The notes beneath the pieces were generated by a model. It was not told the DNA's origin. It made no database searches and saw only the letters and a program-made list of their open reading frames with translations. The translations under genes and the position numbers were made by a program. A DNA stretch of 11,528 bases from Candidatus Hydrothermarchaeota archaeon (GTDB lineage: Archaea; Hydrothermarchaeota; Hydrothermarchaeia; Hydrothermarchaeales; WAQR01), in assembly GCA_015520145.1 (NCBI GenBank), contig WAQR01000054.1:1-11528 (forward strand), in the 5' to 3' direction. How positions within the stretch are numbered: the stretch's first letter is position 1; each line of letters opens with the position of its first letter. Of this stretch, positions 1 to 6,813 are shown piece by piece.

Positions 1-123
1 GAGATTTTGCAGGTCATATTTGGGTCATCCTTATTCATGCCTATCTCTCACCCGATTCCCATTCCTCCAGGACATGTAAATTCTAATGTCACTATTACGA
101 TGCCGCCTGAGGGGATTATAGAG
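1..123 (-). pseudogene. Degenerate 3' end of a pilin/archaellin-like gene
   Basis: Read on the minus strand, this segment encodes a tail containing IPSGGIVIVTLEFTCPGGMGIG-stop (written here as IPSGGIVIVTLEF then TCPGGMGIG). It aligns without gaps to the C-terminal IPPGGIVTVKLEFTCLEGMGMSC region of the intact pilin-like gene at 2321-3553. DNA identity between 64-119 and 2454-2509 is 49 of 56 by my count. An in-frame TGA at 48-50 sits exactly where the intact copy has a Cys TGT codon. Similarity continues beyond it in the same frame (GMNK, DDPNM against GMNN, NDPDM), so the stop looks recent. Upstream of about 130 the similarity fades and no N-terminal part is visible, so this is a remnant or the end of a diverged paralogue. 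The sequence also runs off the left edge. Confidence 0.65.
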
Positions 124-190
124 ATTATTCCCGCCGCTGTCCTACATATTAACAGGGCGCTGCCGATACATGATTTGTCAGCCAGGATTC

Positions 191-208
191 GAAACATTTA
201 TATATTTT
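191..208 (+). promoter_or_regulatory. Candidate TATA promoter of the membrane-protein cassette
   Basis: The stretch contains TTTATATATTTT, a good archaeal TATA box, preceded by CGAAAC, which resembles a BRE. Transcription would begin about 25 bases downstream, near 225-230, leaving a leader of about 45 bases to the ATG at 274. It is the only strong TATA-like element before the ATGA-linked ORFs, so it could drive all four. Confidence 0.45.
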
Positions 209-273
209 ACTTTAGAAATTCAAGCAGTCACGAAAATAGAAATAAAAAAGAGATCAATTACAGGAGGATCGCC

Positions 274-447
274 ATGAATTTGAAAATCTTCTACCTGGCT
301 ATTCTGTCTGGTATTTTTGGGGTGGGGCAGGTTGGGGCAGTTGAAGTTAATAGCTGTACTAATATAACGAGTTCGGGGACATATACTCTTACACAGGATA
401 TAGTCAATAGCAGTGCGACATGTGGATTCATAGGATGCAGTAGATGA
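274..447 (+). pseudogene. Truncated N-terminus of a NosD/beta-helix-type surface protein
   Basis: The 57-residue product starts at the ATG preceded by AGGAGG (262-267, 6 bases away). The reading frame is open further upstream but has no signal there. Residues 1-22 form a signal peptide (MNLKIFYLAILSGIFGVG then QVGA). The following NSCTNITSSGTYTLTQDI and VNSSATC strongly resemble the opening strand of archaeal NosD-like parallel beta-helix surface proteins, which normally run for hundreds of residues. Here the protein ends after only about 30 mature residues with GFIGCSR and a TGA. No other frame continues the beta-helix. The stop overlaps the next gene's start as ATGA, so ribosomes would still be delivered to the membrane-protein gene. 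It is either a decayed gene kept as a coupling leader or a genuine small secreted peptide; I favour the former. Confidence 0.6.
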
Positions 448-1151
448 TAAAATTTACAAGTGAGAAGATTGCTAAAATCGTTGTCCCGGTTCTAATGGGA
501 ATTTCCTTAGTCTGGAGTTTGTACATGCTTTTGAAACTGGTCTATAAAAAACTTTATCTAAGCTTTGTACTTGGTCAATATGACCTTCCCTTCGGAACAG
601 AACTCAATAACTACGTAGGAGGAGAGATTCGATTTTTGGTTCTACTTGGTATTGTATTTCTACTATCTCTAAATGCGGAGTTCAAGTTCCTTGAAAAAAT
701 AAAACTTAAGATTGCTACTGCGTGGTTGTGTTTGATTATTATTTTAACTAATCTCTTGTCGTTTCTTGGAATTGGTGAGTATTATGGTCTCGCTGAAGGT
801 ACTGGAATTGGTGCGCTTTTCTACATTTTTTCGTTCGTCTTCATCATGCTCTCGCTATTTTATGAAAACTGGCTTTATCCAGCACTGATTTCCACGGGAA
901 TCCCACTCCTTCTGTTCGGAGGTATCCTTACAATTATATTATCAGGTGATAGTCAGATTTTAGACGCAGGATATTTCTTTATTTTAGTCCTTTTAGGACT
1001 GGCTGGCATATACACAGGTTACAGTAAATGGCGAGTTCAATCCTCGCCCAGTGAAATCTTAAAAGCTGTTATTACAAGAATATCAATATCAGTAGTAGTA
1101 CCAGCACTATTTCTCGGTGGTGTAGTTCTCATTGGAGGATTTTTGACATGA
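444..1151 (+). CDS. Polytopic membrane protein of unknown function, paralogue 1
   Basis: I do not recognise this 235-residue protein. It has about seven hydrophobic segments, roughly residues 10-32, 63-79, 90-112, 120-142, 145-167, 175-193 and 207-232. Short charged loops lie between them, including EKIKLK and YSKWRVQSSPSE. It is clearly paralogous to the next gene, sharing VYKxxYxxxVLGQxD, YxGG, EKxKxKxATxW, LTN, AEGxxI, NWL and ISxGxP in the same order. No catalytic motif stands out. The start overlaps the previous stop as ATGA, with AGGATG 6 bases upstream as a weak ribosome site. Base composition is AT-rich: single-line counts give about 35-42% GC against about 55% in the housekeeping genes to the right. 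It could be a transporter-like or membrane-embedded accessory of surface-protein export, but nothing in the sequence decides this. Confidence 0.8.
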   Translation: MIKFTSEKIAKIVVPVLMGISLVWSLYMLLKLVYKKLYLSFVLGQYDLPFGTELNNYVGGEIRFLVLLGIVFLLSLNAEFKFLEKIKLKIATAWLCLIIILTNLLSFLGIGEYYGLAEGTGIGALFYIFSFVFIMLSLFYENWLYPALISTGIPLLLFGGILTIILSGDSQILDAGYFFILVLLGLAGIYTGYSKWRVQSSPSEILKAVITRISISVVVPALFLGGVVLIGGFLT

Positions 1152-1945
1152 AATGTCAAGAAAAAATGTGGTGTCGTAAAATGGGTGAAACGGTGAATAT
1201 CATAACGAAGGAAAAAACGGCAGGAACTGCAATCCAGTTTTTATTGGTTGCTATGCTCCTTTATGTGTCAGTCATGTTTATCAAGATCGTCTATAAAATA
1301 ATCTATCAGTACAAGGTGCTCGGCCAATTCGATATGGATTTTGCCTCATCATTGAGTTGGTATTTGGGCGGTTTTGAGTCTTTATTATTAATACCTTTGA
1401 GTGCAGCCTTTTTATTATCGGCGACTATTGATTTTAGTTTGGCAGAAAAACTAAAAGTTAAAAGTGCTACTTTCTGGATAGCCAGCTTGATTGTCCTGAC
1501 CAACGTTATATCGATTAGTAATACTCGAGGGATTTATACTCCCGCTGAGGGCTTGCTTATATTCCTAATATTCTATACTTTCACCTATATCTTTATTCTA
1601 TATGGGCTAACCAGAAAAAACTGGCTTCCAATGACATTGATTTCTATCGGCATGCCCTTCATTTTCCTCACTGCCATTCCTGGAGCACTGATATTATCAG
1701 ATTTAACTGAATATCAATATGGTATAGAATATGTAAAAAACCAGATTTGGGGGGCGTTATGGCTCTTTGGCTTTGCGTTAATTGGTTTAATAGACGTCGG
1801 TGTTGGATTCAAACGACTAAGAGTTGAACACTCTACTTTTGATATTCTTAAAGTAGTGATAGGAGGTATTGTAGTTTCAGCTGTATTAACAGTTTTAACG
1901 GTTTTCCTCGTTGTTATAATAACTTCGTGGAGGTATTTTATATGA
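1148..1945 (+). CDS. Polytopic membrane protein of unknown function, paralogue 2
   Basis: This 265-residue protein is the paralogue of the gene before it and is equally unrecognised. About seven hydrophobic segments lie near residues 27-50, 78-96, 106-126, 133-152, 158-182, 200-218 and 234-262. Shared blocks with paralogue 1 include VLGQFD, YLGGF, EKLKVKSAT, VLTN, PAEG, KNWL and ISIGMP. The first 24 residues are extra and contain two cysteines (KCQEKMWCRKM). The ATG at 1148 is preferred because GGAGG lies at 1134-1138, 9 bases upstream, and because it overlaps the previous stop as ATGA. An internal ATG at 1181 would match paralogue 1 more closely in length. The pair looks like an old tandem duplication whose products may form a heteromer; that is inference. 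Confidence 0.8.
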   Translation: MKCQEKMWCRKMGETVNIITKEKTAGTAIQFLLVAMLLYVSVMFIKIVYKIIYQYKVLGQFDMDFASSLSWYLGGFESLLLIPLSAAFLLSATIDFSLAEKLKVKSATFWIASLIVLTNVISISNTRGIYTPAEGLLIFLIFYTFTYIFILYGLTRKNWLPMTLISIGMPFIFLTAIPGALILSDLTEYQYGIEYVKNQIWGALWLFGFALIGLIDVGVGFKRLRVEHSTFDILKVVIGGIVVSAVLTVLTVFLVVIITSWRYFI

Positions 1946-2272
1946 ACAAAAAGTTGTTGTTCGGTGTACTGATTATTCCATTATTTATCCCTTCATTTAC
2001 TTTTGCCTTGGGGGTAGAGGAACCTCTTACTAACACCGGCTTCAACGACAATCAACGTAACCCCTGGCTGGAACCTTGTGGGGTATCCGTCCATTAGTAC
2101 TCAAAATCTCTCAGACGTGCTGTCCCCGATAAACTATTCTATCGTATACGCATGGACAGGTACTGGATGGAAGAGGTCAACAGACCCGCGTGGCCCGCTG
2201 ACCACAATGGATCCTGGATACGGGTACTGGGTCTATGCCACTGATGCCGGGAGCTACGAGGTCAAAAATTAG
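1942..2272 (+). pseudogene. Small secreted GWNLVGY-domain protein, broken by a frameshift
   Basis: The gene begins with an ATG overlapping the previous stop as ATGA, with GGAGG at 1929-1933. The first frame gives a signal peptide (MNKKLLFGVLIIPLF then IPSFTFA), then stops at 2095-2097. From 2018 onward the next frame (+1 position) carries TINVTPGWNLVGYPS, VYAWTGTGW and LTTMDPGYGYWVYAT, ending at the TAG at 2270-2272. This second part is the GWNL...PGYGYW domain seen in many archaeal surface proteins. The whole span is 331 bases, so one base added or removed between about 2018 and 2094 would give one intact protein of about 110 residues. The choice is between a real frameshift mutation and a base-calling error. 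With the frame restored it would be a small exported single-domain protein. Confidence 0.65.
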
Positions 2273-2320
2273 ATAAAAAGATGTGAGAAGCGGGTTCCAT
2301 TACCTCTCTATTCAACTACT

Positions 2321-3553
2321 TTATGGAGGTGTCCTGAACTCTCCTGGACTGCATGAGAAACCGTCGTCCATATAGTATGTTGTGTTGAAGAGAACGTTTC
2401 TCATATCTGGATCATTCATATTATTCATACCCATACCACAACTCATCCCCATCCCTTCAAGACATGTAAATTCTAATTTCACTGTTACGATGCCGCCTGG
2501 AGGGATTACATAACCATCCCCATTGTTTATAGGTACCGTGACAGGCGTTCCTACATTGGTTGCTCCACCACTGTTCCATACGTCCAAACCATTAAAGAAT
2601 ACCCCAACCAAGAACACCTCGACCCCTGAAGTTTTATTCCATTCAACAGTGAGATTGGTTACATTTAGATCTACAATGTCATCGTTTCTAATGGTAAAAT
2701 TCACGAAGGCATATTTATTTCCATGCTTCCCATGCCCCATGCCATTGTATTTGTATACCGTGGTACCACCGGTATACCTTATCACGCACGGACACCCCTC
2801 TACAGTGGCATTCCGGTACTTCGTAACAGACCTTGCATACTCATTATCCACAGCATATGCAGATATCGTATACGACCCGTTCCTCCTCGGGCTCCACGTG
2901 CGGTTCCAGTCAGACGTCCCGTTTGCACTCACATAATCCCCGTAATCAGGATATGAAGTTCCATTCCTATTCACCCTTACATCCAGGACAACGCCGTCAG
3001 GGTCCCAGGCAGTCCCATTAGTCCACGGCATGCTGCAATTGCAGGTCTTATTTGGCGGATACGGATACGTGATATTCACCACAGGATTGACATTGCACAC
3101 CACAGAAAGATTAAGAGAACCCAGACTGGTCTCCATAACCGTACCCCAGGTATTATTAACAACCATCCTGATACCCTGACTTGTATTCGTCCCATTATAA
3201 ATCTGTATGCTGTCAGAAGAGCTGTTATAACTCGCATTCAGATACTCCTCATCAATAGAGATATTAACCCCCCTCGAATAAGAATACTCGCCCTCGATAT
3301 AGGTCGTCCAGTTATTCACAAGATAATTCCTTATCCCTGTATAATTAGTCGTATACGTACACACAAGACGCCCGGCAGTTTCCTCGAAATGTGACTTCAC
3401 ATTATTAGCAGTATAATACACGACATCAGAACTAACAGCAACCCCTGTAGCCTCATCCCCAGTCTCCATCATAACCAGAAGCGAACCCACAATAATAACC
3501 GCCGGAATCGCCAGCAAAAAACCCATCCCGCTGAACATAAAACCCCTGGACAT
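2321..3553 (-). CDS. Pilin-like membrane-anchored glycoprotein with Ig-like and archaellin-like domains
   Basis: The protein has 410 residues. I chose the ATG at 3553 rather than the TTG at 3571 because GGAGG lies 9 bases upstream and MSRGFMF then matches the start of the neighbouring pilin. A short basic leader precedes a hydrophobic stretch (about residues 5-28), with RG then FMFSGMGFLLAIP aligning to the QLFSLD and FIFTMD starts of the two upstream genes; the acidic residue at that place is missing here. Residues 156-252 resemble a bacterial Ig-like domain (VNITYPYPP, DPDGVVLDVRV, NGSYTISAYAVDN). Residues 260-362 resemble the archaellin/pilin beta domain (FVNFTIRN, GGIVTVKLEF). Over twenty N-x-S/T sequons imply heavy N-glycosylation outside the cell. 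Nine Cys and a GMGMSCGMGMNNMN run near the end are unusual. It is the last gene of the three-gene operon. Confidence 0.8.
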   Translation of the reverse strand: MSRGFMFSGMGFLLAIPAVIIVGSLLVMMETGDEATGVAVSSDVVYYTANNVKSHFEETAGRLVCTYTTNYTGIRNYLVNNWTTYIEGEYSYSRGVNISIDEEYLNASYNSSSDSIQIYNGTNTSQGIRMVVNNTWGTVMETSLGSLNLSVVCNVNPVVNITYPYPPNKTCNCSMPWTNGTAWDPDGVVLDVRVNRNGTSYPDYGDYVSANGTSDWNRTWSPRRNGSYTISAYAVDNEYARSVTKYRNATVEGCPCVIRYTGGTTVYKYNGMGHGKHGNKYAFVNFTIRNDDIVDLNVTNLTVEWNKTSGVEVFLVGVFFNGLDVWNSGGATNVGTPVTVPINNGDGYVIPPGGIVTVKLEFTCLEGMGMSCGMGMNNMNDPDMRNVLFNTTYYMDDGFSCSPGEFRTPP

Positions 3554-3571
3554 CTGCCTTGACCTCCTCAA

Positions 3572-4447
3572 TCACTCCTCTCTCCAAATCTTCAAAGACA
3601 CAAAAACCACCTGCGGGTTCCTTGCAGTCTCAGGATCAACAAAATCCTCATCCATCTTCTTAAGAGCCTTCATCACATAAAAATCCGCATACTCACCGCT
3701 TCCAGTAACCTTCACATAGACATAATTGACACTATCAGGATACAGGTAATTCTTCGAAAAATAATATTTAGACATATTATACGAAACACTGCTATCGAAC
3801 TTCGGTATGGTAATATCAGACCAGGAAATATCCTCACACCCATCATTATCAGGAGTACAGAACGGGAACTGACACGTCTGCACCCACGCCGCCAGACTCC
3901 CCGTATCATCCTTATCCACAACAAAATAATAGTCATACTCCGCCATATCCGCACTAGACACATAAACCGTCATATTATATGTGGCATTACCACTCTCAGC
4001 ATCGCCTGCGCAGGACGCAGACTCATTAAACGCATTATGCGACACCATATGCACATCATCCACAATCTCCTGAGTCCAGTACAGCCCGACCTGCTCCGCC
4101 TCCATAACACTCTCTGCCTCACTCATATTCCCCCTGCTCAGATTAAATATCTCCAGACTCTCAGTCCCATTCAGGTCGTAGGTCATGGTAAAATTATATC
4201 CAAGATTCGGGGGAATCAGCGACCCCAGCGTCTCATTCACAGCAGAAGAATTTGCAGTATCAAACGCGTCGCCAGCAGACATGGACACCAGTATGTCATT
4301 CCCCTTCCTCATATCTCCCAGAAACTGGCTTTGAAGTGCAATACTATCCGCAGTACCTGGAGTCGAAACACTGGCAACAATAATAAAAACCGGCACCAGT
4401 GCAATAATTGCATCCATCGTGAAAATAAACCCATTACCCTTACTCAT
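3572..4447 (-). CDS. Pilin-like membrane-anchored secreted protein
   Basis: The 291-residue protein starts MSKGNG followed by FIFTMDAIIALVPVFIIVAS, a prepilin-like leader and hydrophobic helix with an acidic residue six positions into the mature form. This start matches many archaeal type IV pilin-like proteins processed by a FlaK/PibD peptidase; cleavage is inferred. The rest is predicted extracellular, with about ten N-x-S/T sequons and four or five Cys (SCAGD, TCQFPFCTP, DGCED). It ends VVFVSLKIWREE, comparable to the FVGVRLEVGR end of the preceding gene. The ATG overlaps that gene's stop as ATGA, and GGAGG sits 7 bases upstream. The 18 bases between its TGA and the next ATG hold that gene's ribosome site. 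It is probably a minor pilin or pseudopilin; no assembly ATPase is in the window to confirm this. Confidence 0.78.
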   Translation of the reverse strand: MSKGNGFIFTMDAIIALVPVFIIVASVSTPGTADSIALQSQFLGDMRKGNDILVSMSAGDAFDTANSSAVNETLGSLIPPNLGYNFTMTYDLNGTESLEIFNLSRGNMSEAESVMEAEQVGLYWTQEIVDDVHMVSHNAFNESASCAGDAESGNATYNMTVYVSSADMAEYDYYFVVDKDDTGSLAAWVQTCQFPFCTPDNDGCEDISWSDITIPKFDSSVSYNMSKYYFSKNYLYPDSVNYVYVKVTGSGEYADFYVMKALKKMDEDFVDPETARNPQVVFVSLKIWREE

Positions 4448-4977
4448 CTTCCAACCTCCAGCCTGACACCAACAAATGTCGTATTCGTACCATTCTCAAG
4501 ATAGGCAAACCTCTCAACAACCACAATATCCTTCTTATCTGCCCGAGACCCACCAGACCAGCTCACATTCTCAAACCAGCTCACATCAGCACTCGCATTA
4601 ATCGGATATATGCTGAGATTATAATAGCTGAACTCACCCGCCAGTAAATCCGCAAGATATGCACCTGACATATTTTCTATCTTATTGATATCCAGCTTAT
4701 TCGGCTCTGTTCTGTTCGATGCAGTATCAAACACCGCCAGGCCAACTATAGACGGCGAATTATTCGACTCCCAGTCTTCAGGCGTACCGGCAGTTTTAAC
4801 AATTACATCAGCGGCATCTATAGCCATCCTTCTCATATGATACGCATCTGAATACTCCTGCATCTGGTTCACCACGCCAGACATCGCGTTGGCAGATATG
4901 CCAAGCGCAATAGTAAGCGGTACCAGCGCCAGCATAATATCCAGAGAGAACAACTGCGCCTTATTACTCAAATACAT
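4444..4977 (-). CDS. Pilin-like protein, first gene of the pilin-like operon
   Basis: The 177-residue protein has a short leader MYLSNKA followed by QLFSLDIMLALVPLTIALG, the hydrophobic N-terminal helix. KA then QLFSLD is a plausible class III signal-peptide site, and Asp lies six residues into the mature protein. A heptad-like stretch follows (NQMQEYSDAYHMRRMAIDAA), then a GTPEDWE motif of the GxPxxWE type that recurs in archaeal pilin-like proteins. About five N-x-S/T sequons lie in the second half. It ends FVGVRLEVGR. There is no strong Shine-Dalgarno before the ATG (only GGTG), and a TATA-like element lies about 35 bases upstream, so the leader is short. It heads a tightly packed operon with the two larger pilin-like genes. 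A role as a small pilin subunit is inferred. Confidence 0.75.
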   Translation of the reverse strand: MYLSNKAQLFSLDIMLALVPLTIALGISANAMSGVVNQMQEYSDAYHMRRMAIDAADVIVKTAGTPEDWESNNSPSIVGLAVFDTASNRTEPNKLDINKIENMSGAYLADLLAGEFSYYNLSIYPINASADVSWFENVSWSGGSRADKKDIVVVERFAYLENGTNTTFVGVRLEVGR

Positions 4978-5010
4978 TTACACCACGTAAATATATTTCT
5001 CTCTATTCTA

Positions 5011-5020
5011 GAATATAATA
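5011..5020 (-). promoter_or_regulatory. TATA box of the pilin-like operon
   Basis: On the minus strand this is TATTATATTC. The expected start point, about 25 bases downstream, falls near 4985-4990, leaving roughly 10 bases before the ATG at 4977. This separates the pilin-like operon from the cofC cluster upstream on the same strand, whose last stop is at 5072. Confidence 0.45.
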
Positions 5021-5071
5021 CTATTGGTCACAAGGGCATATATCAGTGGAAATCCACGACAAAATCCTCTT

Positions 5072-5740
5072 TTAGATACTTTTTTGATACTTTTTCTGGA
5101 CACTTTCACACACCTTTAAAAATCTGTACGTTGCCAGGTTTTCCAGACCATCCCTGCCGCAGCGCAGGAACTCCCCAATATCCTCCGGGGTATCGATATC
5201 AAGCGAAAGAGAAAACGAATCATAAACAAACACAGGGACATTATTCATCCTCGCCTCGGTTTTAATATCAATAAAACTGGTTTTTGTAAATTTTTCACCA
5301 ATTATCTCAGGCGGCCTTTTAAAGATAATCCCGACACCATCCCGCCTGGCCCTGGATATTATCAGGGGTTTCGTCCTGCCGAGCTCGAGGATATCCTGGA
5401 CGTGTCCTGGCATAATAAGAGGCGTATCAGGAGGCACAAACAGCGTCGATGACGCACCGTTTTCCACCGCATATCTTACAGCCATCCCCACAGCCTCCTC
5501 CAATCCCCTCCTCCCATCCTCGTAAACAAACTCGAACTCCATCTCAGGCAGTGCTGATGGTACATCGTCGTTACTGATTACCACCCTCCTCAGTCCTCTA
5601 AACGTGCCAAGCGCACTCAGAACGTCTTTTAGCATTGCAGCTGTCAGACCCCTCCGTTCCTCTGGAGAAAGGATGCCGGATAGCCTGGTCTTCGAATTTC
5701 TTAATTTAACAGGCAGTATTGCAAATGTTGACATAGGCAC
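5072..5740 (-). CDS. cofC: 2-phospho-L-lactate guanylyltransferase (coenzyme F420 biosynthesis)
   Basis: The enzyme activates 2-phospho-L-lactate (or a related phospho-acid) with GTP to give the GDP-activated precursor used by CofD in building coenzyme F420, the deazaflavin electron carrier of methanogens and relatives. The 222-residue length is normal. The nucleotidyltransferase signature is PVKLRNSKTRLS at residues 10-21. A conserved block LSPEERRGLTAAMLKDVL follows, then FVPPDTPLI at 101-109, where the acidic residue binds the metal, and LDIDTPEDI at 180-188. The start is taken as the GTG at 5740, because GGAG lies 5 bases before it; an ATG two codons in is too far from that site. It is the last gene of the PHP-gar1-cofC cluster, 44 bases after gar1. 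The final codons contain a duplicated AAAAGTATC, which is only a local oddity. Confidence 0.93.
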   Translation of the reverse strand: MPMSTFAILPVKLRNSKTRLSGILSPEERRGLTAAMLKDVLSALGTFRGLRRVVISNDDVPSALPEMEFEFVYEDGRRGLEEAVGMAVRYAVENGASSTLFVPPDTPLIMPGHVQDILELGRTKPLIISRARRDGVGIIFKRPPEIIGEKFTKTSFIDIKTEARMNNVPVFVYDSFSLSLDIDTPEDIGEFLRCGRDGLENLATYRFLKVCESVQKKYQKSI

Positions 5741-5784
5741 ATCATCTCCATTCCCATCTACGTATCACACCTTACCATACCTTA

Positions 5785-6123
5785 TCATACCTTTCTTTTC
5801 ATACCTTTCCCCCGCCTCCCTCGATAATATCTCTTTTTCTTACCCTTCCTATTATCCTTCTTACAAACCCTATAAACCCTCTCAGACTCAAAAAACATCG
5901 CGGTCTTCAGACCTTTCATAGAACCCGGGTCGACCCCCTTTTTTGGCCTGATTATAATATATGGCCCTGACACCGGCCCGATGATATCGCTGACCTTTCC
6001 GATAACCTCGCCCTCCACCACAACAGGGGCATAGAGTGCCGGGAGTACCCTGGTATCCTTCCCGCCCTTTAAGACGATATTCCCGCTTCTTGTTACATGG
6101 CTGAAATCTCCAAGAGGTCTCAC
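5785..6123 (-). CDS. gar1: H/ACA ribonucleoprotein subunit Gar1
   Basis: Gar1 is a subunit of the H/ACA RNP (with Cbf5, Nop10 and L7Ae) that makes pseudouridine in rRNA; it binds Cbf5 and helps substrate loading and release. The 112-residue product shows the small beta-barrel core: RPLGDFSHVTRSGNIVL near the start, VVVEGEVIGKVSDIIGPVSG in the middle and PYIIIRPKKG after it. The last 27 residues (VCKKDNRKGKKKRYYRGRRG then KGMKRKV) are a strongly basic tail, longer than in minimal archaeal Gar1 and loosely recalling the RG-rich tails of eukaryotic Gar1. The GTG start at 6123 has GGAG of the previous gene's last codons 9 bases upstream. It follows the PHP gene after only six bases, so the two are surely co-transcribed. 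Confidence 0.92.
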   Translation of the reverse strand: MRPLGDFSHVTRSGNIVLKGGKDTRVLPALYAPVVVEGEVIGKVSDIIGPVSGPYIIIRPKKGVDPGSMKGLKTAMFFESERVYRVCKKDNRKGKKKRYYRGRRGKGMKRKV

Positions 6124-6129
6124 AAATCA

Positions 6130-6792
6130 TCACTCCAGTATCCTGTCTATCAGATCCCGCGGATTAACTGCCAGAACCTTTTCTAAATCATCTCTCCCAA
6201 GTCCAGCACCGAGAGCCACCTGCAGGGCTCCCTCACCTGTAATCAGGTCCTCAGGTGAGTGGGCGTCAGTATTCACCAGCAGCCTTGCACCGGTTTCCTG
6301 TGCCACCCGTGCCACGTGCCCATTGGTTAATGAATGCCCGTTCCTCGCTGTCAGCTCAAGAAAAACCCCGTTCTCCTCTGCAATCCCTGCCTCCTCGACA
6401 GTTATCAGGCCGGGATGCGCCAGGATATCTACTCCAGGTATGCCCGCTGCCTTCAAATTTGTCCCGGGAATGACCGGTTCTGCAACACTCTCCCCATGGA
6501 CAATCACCACCTTTGCACCAAGTTTTCTCGCATCCTTTACCAGCCGTTCCATCATCCCGGGCGGGACATGGGTTATCTCTGCACCTGGGATGAGCTCGAT
6601 ATCGGAATATCTGCCAAGCTCTTCACATGCGCTGACAAGATTTTGGAGGACAAACCTGATGTTTGAATTATCCACATGGTCAGATATCGCAATCGTATGG
6701 TAGCCGAGCACACTGCATCTCCTTACAATCTCTGCCGGTATCAGCTCGCCGTCACTGAAAATTGAATGGATGTGAAAATCGAAGAGTTCCAT
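6130..6792 (-). CDS. PHP-domain phosphoesterase (histidinol-phosphatase-like)
   Basis: The 220-residue protein is a stand-alone PHP domain, a metal-dependent hydrolase fold that uses several His and Asp residues for two or three metal ions. Visible ligand motifs are HIHSIFSDGE (His7, His9, Asp14), ISDHVD (Asp38, His39), the Glu of PGAE at 72, VHGE (His100), LAHPGL (His126) and NTDAHS (Asp176, His178). The length suits the archaeal family often labelled histidinol-phosphate phosphatase-like. The substrate is not decided by the sequence, and it need not act in histidine synthesis. The ATG at 6792 has no Shine-Dalgarno, and a TATA box ends about 22 bases upstream, so the message is probably leaderless. 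It heads the cluster with gar1 and cofC. Confidence 0.88.
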   Translation of the reverse strand: MELFDFHIHSIFSDGELIPAEIVRRCSVLGYHTIAISDHVDNSNIRFVLQNLVSACEELGRYSDIELIPGAEITHVPPGMMERLVKDARKLGAKVVIVHGESVAEPVIPGTNLKAAGIPGVDILAHPGLITVEEAGIAEENGVFLELTARNGHSLTNGHVARVAQETGARLLVNTDAHSPEDLITGEGALQVALGAGLGRDDLEKVLAVNPRDLIDRILE

Positions 6793-6813
6793 GGTATCTT
6801 AAAGATTAATCCT

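Noticed and set aside
48..50. Selenocysteine at the TGA that aligns with Cys
   Set aside because: The aligned Cys is tempting, but surface pilins are not known selenoproteins, no SECIS-like hairpin was evident nearby, and Sec decoding is limited to few archaea.
7..273. Upstream in-frame extension of the plus-strand ORF beginning near base 7
   Set aside because: It is antisense to the degenerate pilin copy, lacks a ribosome site, and the real start is clearly the AGGAGG-preceded ATG at 274.
2523..2956. Plus-strand frames opposite the large pilin-like gene
   Set aside because: They are antisense shadows with no ribosome sites or recognisable motifs.
5046..5057. Dyad GTGG-AAAT-CCAC between the cofC end and the pilin promoter as a terminator
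   Set aside because: A four-pair stem is too weak, and no clear T-run follows in the transcript direction.
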